Numbered from the stretch's first letter, positions 8,653 to 18,210 are shown. The stretch is 64,000 nucleotides of DNA from JASGIT01 sp047601665 (GCA_047601665.1 JASGIT010000001.1:2108001-2172000), one strand, 5' to 3'. The notes: generated by a model not told the origin, from the sequence alone. Translations and numbers: made by a program.

Positions 8653-8668
8653 TGGCGCGGCGATTGCA
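8653..8668 (+). promoter_or_regulatory. sigma-54 (-24/-12) promoter for the ytfE-norB operon
   Basis: TGGCGC-N5-TTGCA matches the consensus TGGCAC-N5-TTGCW with one change and keeps the essential GG at -24 and GC at -12. Transcription would start near 8680, about 37 bp before the ytfE start. Confidence 0.8.
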
Positions 8669-8716
8669 TTTCTAGAGACGTGTAGCCACCCATTCACCTG
8701 CAAGGAGTACATCGCC

Positions 8717-9394
8717 ATGACCTATCTGGATCAATCGCTAGGCCAGCTGGCCCGCCGCATTCCCGGCGCCACGCGCCTGTTCGACCAGCACCACCTGGAC
8801 TTCTGCTGCTCCGGCAACCGGACCTTGCGCACGGCGGCCCGGGAGGCCGGCGTCGCCGCCGAGCCCCTGGCCGACGCACTGCAGGCGCTGCAGCAGCGCA
8901 CGGACGGCGGCGCGGCGCACGACTGGAGCACGGCTACCGACATCGAACTGGTCAACCACATCCTGACCCGCTACCACGCCGTGCACCGCGAGCAACTGCC
9001 CGAACTGATCCGCCTGGCGCGCAAGGTGGAGCGGGTGCACGGCGAGCGCGCGGACTGCCCGCACGGCCTGGCCGACCACCTGGAGGCCATGGCGCAGGAA
9101 CTGGAGAGCCACATGCGCAAGGAAGAGACGGTGCTGTTCCCGCTGATCGCGCGCGGCCAGGGCGGCATGGCCGCCATGCCGATCGGCGTGATGCGCAGGG
9201 AGCACGACGGCCACGGCACCGAACTGCGCCGCCTCGAAGAACTCACCAACGGCATCACCCCGCCGCAGGCCGCCTGCACCACCTGGCGCGCGCTGTACCT
9301 GGGCCTGCGCACGTTCCGCGAAGACCTGATGGCGCACATCCACACCGAAAACAACATCCTGTTCGAGCGCTTCGCGCCCGCGCAAATTCACTAA
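8717..9394 (+). CDS. iron-sulfur cluster repair di-iron protein (YtfE/ScdA/NorA family)
   Basis: Cytoplasmic hemerythrin-like di-iron protein of 225 residues that repairs nitrosylated iron-sulfur clusters or buffers NO; it is called NorA in Ralstonia, where it precedes norB. The N-terminal ScdA_N domain (about 1-75) has the signature DQHHLDFCCSGN, and the hemerythrin domain follows (about 80-220) with ligand candidates in TRYHAVHREQ, ESHMRKEETVLFP, RREHDGHG and AHIHTENNILF. A clear ribosome-binding site (AAGGAG) lies at normal spacing. It is the first gene behind the NorR/sigma-54 promoter, with norB next. Confidence 0.93.
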   Translation: MTYLDQSLGQLARRIPGATRLFDQHHLDFCCSGNRTLRTAAREAGVAAEPLADALQALQQRTDGGAAHDWSTATDIELVNHILTRYHAVHREQLPELIRLARKVERVHGERADCPHGLADHLEAMAQELESHMRKEETVLFPLIARGQGGMAAMPIGVMRREHDGHGTELRRLEELTNGITPPQAACTTWRALYLGLRTFREDLMAHIHTENNILFERFAPAQIH

Positions 9395-9490
9395 CCCCCC
9401 TGAGCCGCTGCGCGGCTTCCCCCCAGGGGGACGCGGCCTTTGCTGCGGGGCGGCCCTTGCTGGCCACCCTCGCCTGGGTCGCGCCAGTTC
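9395..9490 (+). repeat. CCCCCTGAG-type intergenic repeat, copy 1
   Basis: Begins right after the ytfE-family stop with CCCCCCTGAGCCGCTGCGCG, continues through a C/G-rich dyad and CGGGGCGGCCCTTGC, and ends in GCGCCAGTT. The same ordered blocks recur at 12833-12950. It fills most of the ytfE-norB gap. Confidence 0.8.
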
Positions 9491-9541
9491 CCGGGAGACG
9501 CGGCGCAGCACACATCGGTCATTCATCAAGGAGTACGCATC

Positions 9542-11830
9542 ATGGGACCGTACAAAAAGCACTGGTTCACGCTGATCGCGCTGTGCATCGTGATGTTCTC
9601 GCTGCTGGGCTACTTCGGCGTGGACATCTACCGTTCCGCGCCGCCCGTGCCCGCACAGGTCGTCAGCGGCGAAGGCAAGGCGCTGTTCACGGAAAAGGAC
9701 ATCCTCGACGGCCAGACCGCCTGGCAGTCGGTGGGCGGAATGCAACTGGGCTCCATCTGGGGCCACGGCGCCTATCAGGCGCCCGACTGGACGGCGGACT
9801 GGCTGCACCGTGAACTCACCGCGTGGCTCGACCTCGCCGCGCGGGAGCGCCACGGCAAGCCCTATGCCGAACTGAGCGCGGGCCAGCAGGGCGCGCTGCG
9901 CGCCGAACTGAAGGCCGAGTACCGGGGCAACGGCGTGGACCAGGCCGGCAAGCTCGTGGTGAGCGAGCGCCGCGCCCAGGCCATGGCGCAGACCGCCACG
10001 TACTACGACCAGCTGTTCTCCGACGCGCCAGCGCTGCACAAGAGCCGCGAGAGCTTCGCCATGAAGGAGAACACGCTGCCCGATGCCGCGCGGCGCCAGC
10101 AGTTGACGCATTTCTTCTTCTGGACCGCCTGGACCGCCGCCACCGAGCGCCCGAACAGCCACGTGACCTACACCAACAACTGGCCGCACGAGCCGCTGAT
10201 CGGCAACGTGCCCAGCAGCGAGAACGTGGTCTGGTCGATCGCCAGCGTGGTCGTGCTGCTCGCGGGCGTGGGCTTTCTGATCTGGGGCTGGTCCTTCCTG
10301 CGGCGGCACGACGCGCCGCAGCCCGCCGCGCCCCGGCAGGACCCGCTGGCCAGCGTGGCCCTCACGCCCTCGCAGCGCGCTTTGGGCAAGTACCTGTTCC
10401 TGGTGGTAGCGCTGTTCGTGTTCCAGGTGTTCATCGGCGGCTTCACCGCGCACTACACGCTGGAGGGGCAGAAGTTCTACGGCATCGACCTGTCGCAGTG
10501 GTTCCCCTATTCGCTCACGCGCACCTGGCACATCCAGAGCGCGCTGTTCTGGATCGCCACGGGCTTCCTGGCCGTGGGCCTGTTCCTCGCGCCCGTCATC
10601 AACGGCGGCAAGGACCCGAAGTTCCAGAAGCTCGGCGTGGACGTGCTGTTCTGGGCGCTGGTGTTCGTCTGCGTGGGCTCGTTCGTCGGCAACTACCTGG
10701 CCATCGCGCACAAGATGCCGCCCGAATGGAGCTTCTGGCTCGGCCACCAGGGCTACGAGTACGTGGACCTGGGCCGCATCTGGCAGATCCTGAAGTACGC
10801 GGGCATCCTGCTGTGGCTGGTGCTGATGCTGCGCGGCGTGCTGCCCGCGCTGTTCGCGCGAAGCACATCGGACAAGAAGGAAGACAAGAACCTGCTCGCG
10901 CTGCTCACCGCCTCGGTCGGCGCCATCGGCCTGTTCTACGGCGCGGGTTTGTTCTACGGCGAGCGCACCAACCTCTCGGTCATGGAGTACTGGCGCTGGT
11001 GGGTGGTGCACCTGTGGGTCGAGGGCTTCTTCGAGGTCTTCGCCACCACGGCGCTGGCCTTCGTCTTCAGCAGCATGGGGCTGGTGTCGCGCGGCATGGC
11101 CACCTCGGCCAGCCTGGCGTCGGCCTCGCTGTTCCTGCTGGGCGGCATTCCGGGCACCTTCCACCACCTGTACTTTGCGGGCACCACCACGCCGGTGATG
11201 GCCGTGGGCGCGGCGTTCAGCGCGCTCGAAGTGGTGCCGCTGATCGTGCTGGGCCACGAGGCCTGGGAAAACTGGCGCCTCAAGACCCGCGCGCCGTGGA
11301 TGGAGAACCTCAAGTGGCCGCTGGCCTGCTTCGTGGCCGTGGCCTTCTGGAACATGCTGGGCGCGGGCGTCTTCGGCTTCATGATCAACCCGCCGATCTC
11401 GCTGTACTACATCCAGGGACTGAACACCACGCCCGTGCACGCGCACGCCGCGCTGTTCGGCGTCTACGGCTTCCTGGCGCTGGGCTTCACGCTGCTGGTG
11501 CTGCGTTACGTGCGCCCGCAGCTGGTGTTCAGCGACGGGCTGATGAAGACCGCCTTCTGGGGCCTGAACGCGGGCCTGGTGCTGATGATCACGACCAGCC
11601 TGCTGCCGATCGGGTTCATCCAGTTCCACGCCAGCGTGACCGAGGGCCTGTGGTACGCCCGCAGCGAAGCCTTCATGCAGCAGCCCCTCCTGGTCACGCT
11701 GCGCTGGGTACGCACCTTCGGCGACGTGGTGTTCATCGTCGGCGCCGTGGCCATGGCGCTGCAGGTGGTGCGGGGGCTGATGGGCCGCGCACCCGCGCCG
11801 CGGGCGCCCAGGATGCGGGCCGTGGCTTGA
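9542..11830 (+). CDS. norB: nitric oxide reductase, quinol-dependent single-subunit type
   Basis: Inner-membrane qNor that reduces 2 NO to N2O with quinol, 762 residues. After one N-terminal helix comes the large periplasmic domain typical of qNor (about 35-220, fused in place of NorC), followed by the 12-helix heme-copper-oxidase-like core. Conserved metal-ligand segments are visible: TWHIQSALFWIATGF, WWVVHLWVEGFFEVF, GTFHHLYFAGT and VHAHAALFGVYGF. The ATG at 9542 is chosen because it has a TCAAGGAG ribosome-binding site like that of the preceding gene and opens directly into the signal helix. It works with the ytfE product in NO defence or denitrification under NorR. Confidence 0.96.
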   Translation: MGPYKKHWFTLIALCIVMFSLLGYFGVDIYRSAPPVPAQVVSGEGKALFTEKDILDGQTAWQSVGGMQLGSIWGHGAYQAPDWTADWLHRELTAWLDLAARERHGKPYAELSAGQQGALRAELKAEYRGNGVDQAGKLVVSERRAQAMAQTATYYDQLFSDAPALHKSRESFAMKENTLPDAARRQQLTHFFFWTAWTAATERPNSHVTYTNNWPHEPLIGNVPSSENVVWSIASVVVLLAGVGFLIWGWSFLRRHDAPQPAAPRQDPLASVALTPSQRALGKYLFLVVALFVFQVFIGGFTAHYTLEGQKFYGIDLSQWFPYSLTRTWHIQSALFWIATGFLAVGLFLAPVINGGKDPKFQKLGVDVLFWALVFVCVGSFVGNYLAIAHKMPPEWSFWLGHQGYEYVDLGRIWQILKYAGILLWLVLMLRGVLPALFARSTSDKKEDKNLLALLTASVGAIGLFYGAGLFYGERTNLSVMEYWRWWVVHLWVEGFFEVFATTALAFVFSSMGLVSRGMATSASLASASLFLLGGIPGTFHHLYFAGTTTPVMAVGAAFSALEVVPLIVLGHEAWENWRLKTRAPWMENLKWPLACFVAVAFWNMLGAGVFGFMINPPISLYYIQGLNTTPVHAHAALFGVYGFLALGFTLLVLRYVRPQLVFSDGLMKTAFWGLNAGLVLMITTSLLPIGFIQFHASVTEGLWYARSEAFMQQPLLVTLRWVRTFGDVVFIVGAVAMALQVVRGLMGRAPAPRAPRMRAVA

Positions 11831-11906
11831 GGACGGGGCGGCATGGTGCAAGCGCCTCGTAAAATGGCCAGTTCGGCGCGCCAAAGGCCGCACCCCTGTT
11901 TGCACC

Positions 11907-12824
<918 letters not shown>

Positions 12825-12832
12825 TATGCACA

Positions 12833-12950
12833 CCCCCCTGAGCCGCTGCGCGGCTTCCCCCCGCTCTCGGCTGTCGCCGGGCAGGGGGACGACGCCAGCG
12901 CGGCGGGGCGGCCCTTGCGCGGCGTCTGCTGGCCTGTGCTGCGCCAGTTT
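12833..12950 (+). repeat. CCCCCTGAG-type intergenic repeat, copy 2
   Basis: Shares with 9395-9490 the blocks CCCCCTGAGCCGCTGCGCGG, CAGGGGGACG, GGGGCGGCCCTTGC and TGCGCCAGTT in the same order, with a longer middle (CGCTCTCGGCTGTCGCC). It sits between glyQ and glyS. Confidence 0.8.
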
Positions 12951-12991
12951 CATACGCTATGGGCGAGCGCGTAGCGCTATGGATAACTGAA

Positions 12992-15097
12992 ATGATGAAT
13001 ACCTCTCCCAACCTTCTCGTTGAACTCTTCGTCGAAGAACTGCCGCCCAAGGCGCTGCAAAAGCTGGGCGACGCCTTCGCGGGCGTGCTGTTCGATCAAC
13101 TGGCGGCGCAGGGCCTGACCACGGCGCAGTCGCGCCTGACGGCCTACGCCTCGCCGCGCCGCCTGGCCGCGCACATCACCGAGGTGCAAAGCGCCGCCGC
13201 CGACAAGGCCGTGTCGCAAAAGCTCATGCCCGTGGCCGTGGGCCTGGCGGCGAACGGCCAGCCCACGCCCGCGCTGCTCAAGAAACTGGGCGCCCTGGGC
13301 GCGGATGCCTCCGCCGTGGCGCAGCTGAAGCGCGTGCACGATGGCAAGGCCGAAGTGCTGTTCTATGAAAGCACCGCCAAAGGTGCGCAGCTGGCCGACG
13401 GGCTGCAGAAGGCGCTGAACGAAGCCATCGCCAAGCTGCCGATTCCGAAGGTCATGCGCTACCAGCTGGAAGACGGCTGGAGCAGCGTGAACTTCGTGCG
13501 CCCCGCGCACGGCCTGGTGGCGCTGCACGGTACCGCTGTGCTCACCAGCGTGCAGGCGCTGGGCCTCACGGCGGGCAATGCCACGCACGGCCACCGCTTC
13601 GAGGCGGCGGTGGACCCCGTGGTCATCCAGAGTGCCGACAGCTACGCCGTGCAAATGCGCGAGGAGGGCGCCGTGATCGCCAGCTTCGCCGAGCGACGCG
13701 CTGCCATCGAATTACAGCTAAAAACGGCTGCAGGGCAGGCAGGAAAAGCGCTGGCAGCTATCAAAGATGAAGCATTGCTGGACGAGGTCACGGCCCTGGT
13801 CGAGCGCCCCAACGTGCTGGTCTGCGCGTTCGAAAAGGAATTCCTCGGCGTGCCGCAGGAATGCCTCATCCTGACCATGAAGGCCAACCAGAAGTACTTC
13901 CCGCTACTCGATGCGGCGGGCAAGCTCACGCACCAGTTCCTCGTGGTCAGCAACATCAGCCCGCAGGACGCGAGCGCCGTGACCGGCGGCAACGAGCGCG
14001 TGGTGCGCCCGCGCCTGGCCGACGCCAAGTTCTTCTACGACCAGGACCGCAAGAAGACGCTGGAATCGCGCGTGCCGCAGCTTGCCAAGGTGGTCTACCA
14101 CAACCAGCTCGGCACCCAGGGCGAGCGCGTGGAGCGCGTGCGCGCCATTGCCGCCGCCATTTGCCAGCCGCTGGGCGTGGACGCCGCGCAGGCCGACCAG
14201 GCCGCGTTGCTCGCCAAGACCGACCTCGTGACCGACATGGTGGGCGAGTTCCCTGAGCTGCAGGGCACCATGGGCCGCTACTACGCGCTCAACGACGGCC
14301 TGCCGCAGGCCGTGGCCGACGCCATGGAAGACCACTACAAGCCCCGCTTCGCGGGCGACGAACTGCCGCGCGGCGGCGTGGGCACCGTGGTGGCTCTGGC
14401 CGACAAGCTCGAAACCCTGGTGGGCATGTTCGGCATCGGCAACCTGCCCACGGGCGACCGCGACCCGTTCGCGCTGCGCCGTCACGCGCTGGGCGTCATC
14501 CGCATGTTGGTCGAGAAAGACCTGCCGCTGGATCTGGACGCATTGCTCGCAAGCGCCGTGCCCGCGTTCGGCGACAAGATCCAGAACCCCACGGCAGCGC
14601 TGGCCGACTTCATCTACGACCGCCTCGCGGGCAGCCTGCGCGAGCAGGGCTACAGCGCGCAGGAGGTGGACGCCGTGCTCGCCCTGCGCCCGCAGCGCCT
14701 GGCCCTGGTCGCCAGGCAGCTGGCCGCCGTGCGCGCCTTTGCCGCCCTGCCCGAAAGCCCGGCGCTGGCCGCTGCCAACAAGCGCGTGTCCAACATCCTC
14801 AAGAAAGCCGGCGACGTGGACGCCCACGTCAACCCCGACCTGCTGCAGGAACAGGCCGAAAAAGACCTGTACGCCGCCCTGCAGCGCTTCGTGCCCGAGG
14901 CCGACGCGCAGTTCGCCCAAGGCGATTACACCGCCAGCCTGCAGACCCTGGCCGTGCTGCGCGCGCCGGTGGATGCCTTCTTCGACGACGTGATGGTCAA
15001 CGCCGAGCAGATCGACCTGCGCCTGAACCGCCAGGGCCTGCTCAAAAGCCTGCACGACGCCATGAACCGCGTGGCCGACCTGTCGCGGCTGGCGTAA
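12992..15097 (+). CDS. glyS: glycine--tRNA ligase, beta subunit
   Basis: Beta subunit needed for tRNA-Gly recognition, 701 residues. It begins NLLVELFVEELPPKAL, carries the long tRNA-synt_2f body and ends with the DALR anticodon-binding region (about 590-690). Two ATGs in tandem (12992 and 12995) are possible starts; the frame is open a little further upstream, but conservation starts here. No ribosome-binding site is evident. Residues about 243-260 (TAAGQAGKALAAIKDEA) are encoded by a dispersed repeat copy, in frame, in a stretch that varies in length among homologues. Confidence 0.97.
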   Translation: MMNTSPNLLVELFVEELPPKALQKLGDAFAGVLFDQLAAQGLTTAQSRLTAYASPRRLAAHITEVQSAAADKAVSQKLMPVAVGLAANGQPTPALLKKLGALGADASAVAQLKRVHDGKAEVLFYESTAKGAQLADGLQKALNEAIAKLPIPKVMRYQLEDGWSSVNFVRPAHGLVALHGTAVLTSVQALGLTAGNATHGHRFEAAVDPVVIQSADSYAVQMREEGAVIASFAERRAAIELQLKTAAGQAGKALAAIKDEALLDEVTALVERPNVLVCAFEKEFLGVPQECLILTMKANQKYFPLLDAAGKLTHQFLVVSNISPQDASAVTGGNERVVRPRLADAKFFYDQDRKKTLESRVPQLAKVVYHNQLGTQGERVERVRAIAAAICQPLGVDAAQADQAALLAKTDLVTDMVGEFPELQGTMGRYYALNDGLPQAVADAMEDHYKPRFAGDELPRGGVGTVVALADKLETLVGMFGIGNLPTGDRDPFALRRHALGVIRMLVEKDLPLDLDALLASAVPAFGDKIQNPTAALADFIYDRLAGSLREQGYSAQEVDAVLALRPQRLALVARQLAAVRAFAALPESPALAAANKRVSNILKKAGDVDAHVNPDLLQEQAEKDLYAALQRFVPEADAQFAQGDYTASLQTLAVLRAPVDAFFDDVMVNAEQIDLRLNRQGLLKSLHDAMNRVADLSRLA
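13720..13772 (+). repeat. dispersed ~50-bp element, copy B, inside glyS
   Basis: AAAAACGGCTGCAGGGCAGG, then AAAAGCGCTGGCAGCTATCA and an A-rich tail. The AT-rich ends stand out from the GC-rich gene. It is read as GQAGKALAAIKDEA. Confidence 0.8.
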
Positions 15098-15107
15098 AGT
15101 CGCCTGC

Positions 15108-15692
15108 ATGAAGCTCGCCATCCTCGACCGCGACGGCACCCTCAACCTGCTGGGCGAGGAGTACATCACCACGCCCGACGAATGGGTGCCCCAGCCCGGC
15201 GCGCTCGAAGCCGTGGCGCGGCTCAACCGCGCGGGCTGGCACGTGGTGGTGGCCACCAACCAGCCGGGCCTGGGGCGCGGCCTGATCGACGTGATGGAAC
15301 TCAACGCCATCCACGCCAAGATGCTGCGCCAGCTGGCCGTGCTTGGCGGGCGCATCGACGCGGTGTTCTACTGCCCCCACGCGCCCGACGAGGCCTGCAC
15401 CTGCCGCAAGCCCGCGCCGGGCCTGTTCGAGCAGATCGCCGACCGCTACGGCGTGGAATTCGAGGACGTGCGCGTGGTCGGCAACAACGCCGAGCACCTG
15501 CTGGCGGGCGCGGCGCTGGGCACGCAGCTGCACTTGGTCTGCACCGGCTTTTCGGCGCACCTGCAGCCCGGCCAGCCGCTGCCGCCCGACATGCCCGAGG
15601 GCACCGTCCTGCACGCCGACCTGCAGGCCTTCGCCGACCATCTGCTGGCCGCAGCCGCCACGACCGCGCCGCAGGATGCTATTGAAAAATGA
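15108..15692 (+). CDS. gmhB: D-glycero-beta-D-manno-heptose 1,7-bisphosphate 7-phosphatase (HAD family)
   Basis: HAD phosphatase for ADP-heptose synthesis (LPS core), 194 residues. Motif I is LDRDGTLN (Asp7, Asp9), motif II VATNQPG and motif III CRKPAPGLF; the zinc-loop cysteines appear in CPHAPDEACTC. Motif IV is odd: the usual VGD-x-x-x-D reads VGNNAEH, so the Mg-binding Asp is Asn126. The last residues and the stop codon come from a dispersed repeat copy, so the original C-terminus may have been altered. It follows glyS by 10 bp and precedes plsC, a neighbourhood common in beta-proteobacteria. The function is assigned by family; activity is uncertain given motif IV. Confidence 0.88.
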   Translation: MKLAILDRDGTLNLLGEEYITTPDEWVPQPGALEAVARLNRAGWHVVVATNQPGLGRGLIDVMELNAIHAKMLRQLAVLGGRIDAVFYCPHAPDEACTCRKPAPGLFEQIADRYGVEFEDVRVVGNNAEHLLAGAALGTQLHLVCTGFSAHLQPGQPLPPDMPEGTVLHADLQAFADHLLAAAATTAPQDAIEK

Positions 15693-15733
15693 GCTGCCAG
15701 CGCTTGCTGCATAAGCGCTGGAGGCCAAAAACG
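15676..15733 (-). repeat. dispersed ~50-bp element, palindromic copy C, over the gmhB stop
   Basis: Reverse-oriented copy. GAGCTGCCAGCGCTT and AAGCGCTGGAGGCCAAAAA frame a 7-base loop, giving a perfect 9-bp stem (15697-15705 with 15713-15721). It supplies the gmhB stop codon and fills the gap to plsC. Confidence 0.85.
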
Positions 15734-15740
15734 TTCAAAA

Positions 15741-16478
15741 ATGTCCCTGATCCGCTCCATCATCCACATGCTCTGGATGGGCGTCACCGTCATACCCTAC
15801 GCGCTGCTCATCCTGCTGGCCACGCTGCTGGGCGTGCGCGGCGACCGGCTCTACCGCATCGCGCGCGCCTGGCTGGCCCTGAGCATGGACGGCGCGCGCG
15901 TCATCCTCGGCATCCGCACGCGCATCACTGGCCTGGAGCACCTGCCGAAGGGCGAGCGCGACGGCGTGGTGCTGCTCGTCAAGCACCAGTCCACCTACGA
16001 GACCTTCCTGATGCCCACGATCATGCCGCACCCGCTGGCCTACGTGTTCAAGAAGGAGCTGCTGCGCGTGCCCTTCTTCGGCTGGGCGATCGGGCGGCTG
16101 GACATGATCCACATCGACCGCAACCAGGGCGTGCGCGCCTTCGCCAAGGTGGTGCAGCAGGGCAAGCGCCTGCTGGCCGAGGGTGTGTGGGTCATCATGT
16201 TCCCCGAGGGCACGCGCATCCCGCGCGGGCAGGCGGGCCAGTACAAGTCCGGCGGCACGCGGCTGGCCATCGCGGCGGGCGTGCCCGTGGTGCCCGTCGC
16301 CGTCACCTCGGCCACCTGCTGGCCGCGCAAGGCGTTTGTCAAGACGCCGGGGGTGGTGCATGTCTCCATCGGCCAGCCCATTCCCAGCGTGGGGCGCCAG
16401 GCGGATGAGCTGATGCGCGAAGTCGAAACCTGGATCGAGGCTGAAATGCACCGCCTCGACCCTGACGCTTACCGGTGA
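15741..16478 (+). CDS. plsC: 1-acyl-sn-glycerol-3-phosphate acyltransferase
   Basis: Membrane-bound acyltransferase that makes phosphatidic acid, 245 residues. One N-terminal membrane helix (about 5-28) is followed by the four acyltransferase blocks: KHQSTYE as block I (the HX4E variant), GWAIGRLDMIHIDR as block II, FPEGTRIPRG as block III and GVPVVPVAVTS as block IV. Its TGA overlaps the ATG of the metalloprotease gene by one base. It follows gmhB after a repeat. Confidence 0.94.
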   Translation: MSLIRSIIHMLWMGVTVIPYALLILLATLLGVRGDRLYRIARAWLALSMDGARVILGIRTRITGLEHLPKGERDGVVLLVKHQSTYETFLMPTIMPHPLAYVFKKELLRVPFFGWAIGRLDMIHIDRNQGVRAFAKVVQQGKRLLAEGVWVIMFPEGTRIPRGQAGQYKSGGTRLAIAAGVPVVPVAVTSATCWPRKAFVKTPGVVHVSIGQPIPSVGRQADELMREVETWIEAEMHRLDPDAYR

Positions 16479-17302
16479 TGTGGGTACAGCGCGTCCTTGA
16501 CTGGTTCGACGCGCCTGCGCCGCCGCCTGTGGCTGCCCGGCCAGCAGTGCCCATCCCGTCCATCCTCCCGCCCGCCCAGTTCCGCCACCCCGAGGCCACC
16601 CGTGAAGTGCTGCTGGGCGGCGCCCGCGTGGCCTACCGCCTGCAGCGCGTGCGGCGGCGCAGCATCGGCTTTACCGTGGGGCCGGAGGGGCTGGCGGTGC
16701 GCGCCCCCGCCTGGGTCACGCTGGCGGCGGTGGACGCGGCCTTGCAGGAAAAGTCGGCCTGGATACTGCGCAAGCTCGCCGAAATGGGCGACCGCGCCCG
16801 CCGCCAGGAGGCAGCCCGCATCCACTGGGCCGATGGGGCGAGCATTCCCTTCCTGGGCCAGCCCATCACCCTGCGGCTCGACCCTACGCTGTCGCGCAGC
16901 GGCCTGGCGGACGGCGTTCTGCACATCGGCCTGCCCCGCAGCGCCGCCCCCGCGCAAATCCGCGACGCCGTGCAGGCGTGGCTGATGCGCGAGGCCAAAA
17001 AGCGCTTCACCGAACGGCTCGACCACTTCGCGCCGCAACTGGGCGTGCGCTGGACCAGCCTGCGCCTGTCCAGCGCGCAAACCCGCTGGGGCAGCGCGCG
17101 CAGCGACGGCAGCATCCGCCTCAACTGGCGGCTGCTGCACTACCGGCAGGCCATCATCGACTACGTGGTGGTGCACGAACTCTCGCACCTGCGCGTGATG
17201 GACCACAGCCCGCGCTTCTGGGATACCGTGGCGCGCATCACCCCCGACTATGCGCAGTTGAAGCAGGAACTGCGCGACCAACCCGCCCCGCAATGGGAAT
17301 GA
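16478..17302 (+). CDS. YgjP-like zinc metallopeptidase (DUF45/SprT-like)
   Basis: Predicted cytosolic zinc metalloprotease of 274 residues. The C-terminal half carries VVHELSHLRVMDHSPRFW, the HExxH motif with the downstream His and FW typical of the YgjP/WSS group. The middle contains TRWGSARSDGSIRLNWRL, a second conserved block. The first 40 residues are Pro-rich and probably disordered. ATG at 16478 is preferred because it overlaps the plsC stop; GTG three bases earlier is possible. The physiological substrate is unknown. Confidence 0.88.
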   Translation: MWVQRVLDWFDAPAPPPVAARPAVPIPSILPPAQFRHPEATREVLLGGARVAYRLQRVRRRSIGFTVGPEGLAVRAPAWVTLAAVDAALQEKSAWILRKLAEMGDRARRQEAARIHWADGASIPFLGQPITLRLDPTLSRSGLADGVLHIGLPRSAAPAQIRDAVQAWLMREAKKRFTERLDHFAPQLGVRWTSLRLSSAQTRWGSARSDGSIRLNWRLLHYRQAIIDYVVVHELSHLRVMDHSPRFWDTVARITPDYAQLKQELRDQPAPQWE

Positions 17303-17313
17303 AGGAGACAGCG

Positions 17314-17709
17314 ATGACCGAAGGCTACGCAGGCGACGTAACGCCCCAGACCGCCTGGCAATGGGTGCAGTCCGGCGAGGCCGTGCTGATCGACGTGCGC
17401 ACCGACGCCGAGCGCGAATGGGTGGGCCAGGTGCCCGGCGCCGTCCCCGTGGCCTGGAAGCAATGGCCCGGCATGGCGCTGAACCCCGGCTTTGACGCGC
17501 AAATCAAAGCCGCCGTACCCGCAGGCGCCAAGGCCGTGCTGCTGTGCCGCAGCGGCGTGCGCTCCGTGGCGGCCGCCAAGCGTGCAACCGAGCTGGGCAT
17601 TGCCGCCTACAACATTCTCGAAGGCTTCGAGGGCAACCCTGACGCGAACGGCCAGCGCAACCGCGTGGGCGGCTGGCGCTTCCACGGCCTGCCTTGGCGG
17701 CAGGGATAA
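17314..17709 (+). CDS. rhodanese-like sulfurtransferase domain protein
   Basis: Single-domain rhodanese of 131 residues. The active-site loop is LLCRSGVRSVAAA with the catalytic Cys; the N-terminal CH2A-type motif is LIDVRTDAEREWVG and the C-terminal region is GFEGNPDANGQRN. Such small rhodaneses carry persulfide sulfur in the cytosol; the acceptor is unknown. The start at 17314 has a GAAGGAG ribosome-binding site and lies 11 bp after the metalloprotease stop, so it is likely cotranscribed with plsC and the protease gene. It converges on the LysM gene. Confidence 0.9.
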   Translation: MTEGYAGDVTPQTAWQWVQSGEAVLIDVRTDAEREWVGQVPGAVPVAWKQWPGMALNPGFDAQIKAAVPAGAKAVLLCRSGVRSVAAAKRATELGIAAYNILEGFEGNPDANGQRNRVGGWRFHGLPWRQG

Positions 17710-17716
17710 AAACAAA

Positions 17717-17736
17717 AACGGGCCGCTCGGCCCGTT
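17717..17736 (-). terminator. rho-independent terminator for the BON-LysM gene
   Basis: An 8-bp perfect stem (AACGGGCC / GGCCCGTT) with a 4-base loop. Read leftward it is followed by a T-rich run, so it terminates the minus-strand LysM gene. It may also slow the convergent plus-strand transcript. Confidence 0.85.
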
Positions 17737-17742
17737 GGATGG

Positions 17743-18210
17743 TTACAGCGCCGGGATGCGCAGCTTCTGCCCCGGGTAGATCTTGTTCGGGTCCGACAGC
17801 ATGGGCTTGTTGGCCTCGAAGATCACGGGGTACTTGTTCGCATCGCCGTAGAACTTCTTGGCGATGGCCGAGAGCGTGTCGCCGCGCACCACGTCGTGGT
17901 ACTGCGCCTCGGGCTCGGGGTTGGTCACGCTCATCTGGTTGTCCACGCTCTGCACGCTGGAGACGTTGCCGCAGCACAGCGTCACCTTTTCCTTGGCCGC
18001 CTGCGTGGGGGCCGTGCCTTGCACGGTGACCGCGCCCGTGGCGCCGTCGAACGCCACCTGCACGTCCGTCACGCCCAGGTTCTGCGTGGCGATGTAGGCG
18101 GCGATGGCCTGGGCGGCCTTGCCGTTCGGGTCATCCGGCGTGGCCGCCTGGGCCTCGCTGCCGCCGAAGAGTTTTTCGCCCGCTTCCTTGATGAAACTGA
18201 AAAGACCCAT
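17743..18210 (-). CDS. BON and LysM domain protein (YgaU/Kbp-like)
   Basis: A 155-residue protein with a BON domain (about 30-90) followed by a LysM domain (about 100-153, QYHDVVRGDTLSAIAKKFYG ... PNKIYPGQKLRIP). E. coli Kbp/YgaU has the same architecture and binds potassium in the cytoplasm; related proteins are annotated as peptidoglycan binding. No signal peptide is present: the N-terminus MGLFSFIKEAGEKLFGG is amphipathic, which supports the Kbp-like reading. The start is the ATG at 18210, although the frame stays open far upstream across coaX. It is divergent from coaX. Confidence 0.9.
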   Translation of the reverse strand: MGLFSFIKEAGEKLFGGSEAQAATPDDPNGKAAQAIAAYIATQNLGVTDVQVAFDGATGAVTVQGTAPTQAAKEKVTLCCGNVSSVQSVDNQMSVTNPEPEAQYHDVVRGDTLSAIAKKFYGDANKYPVIFEANKPMLSDPNKIYPGQKLRIPAL

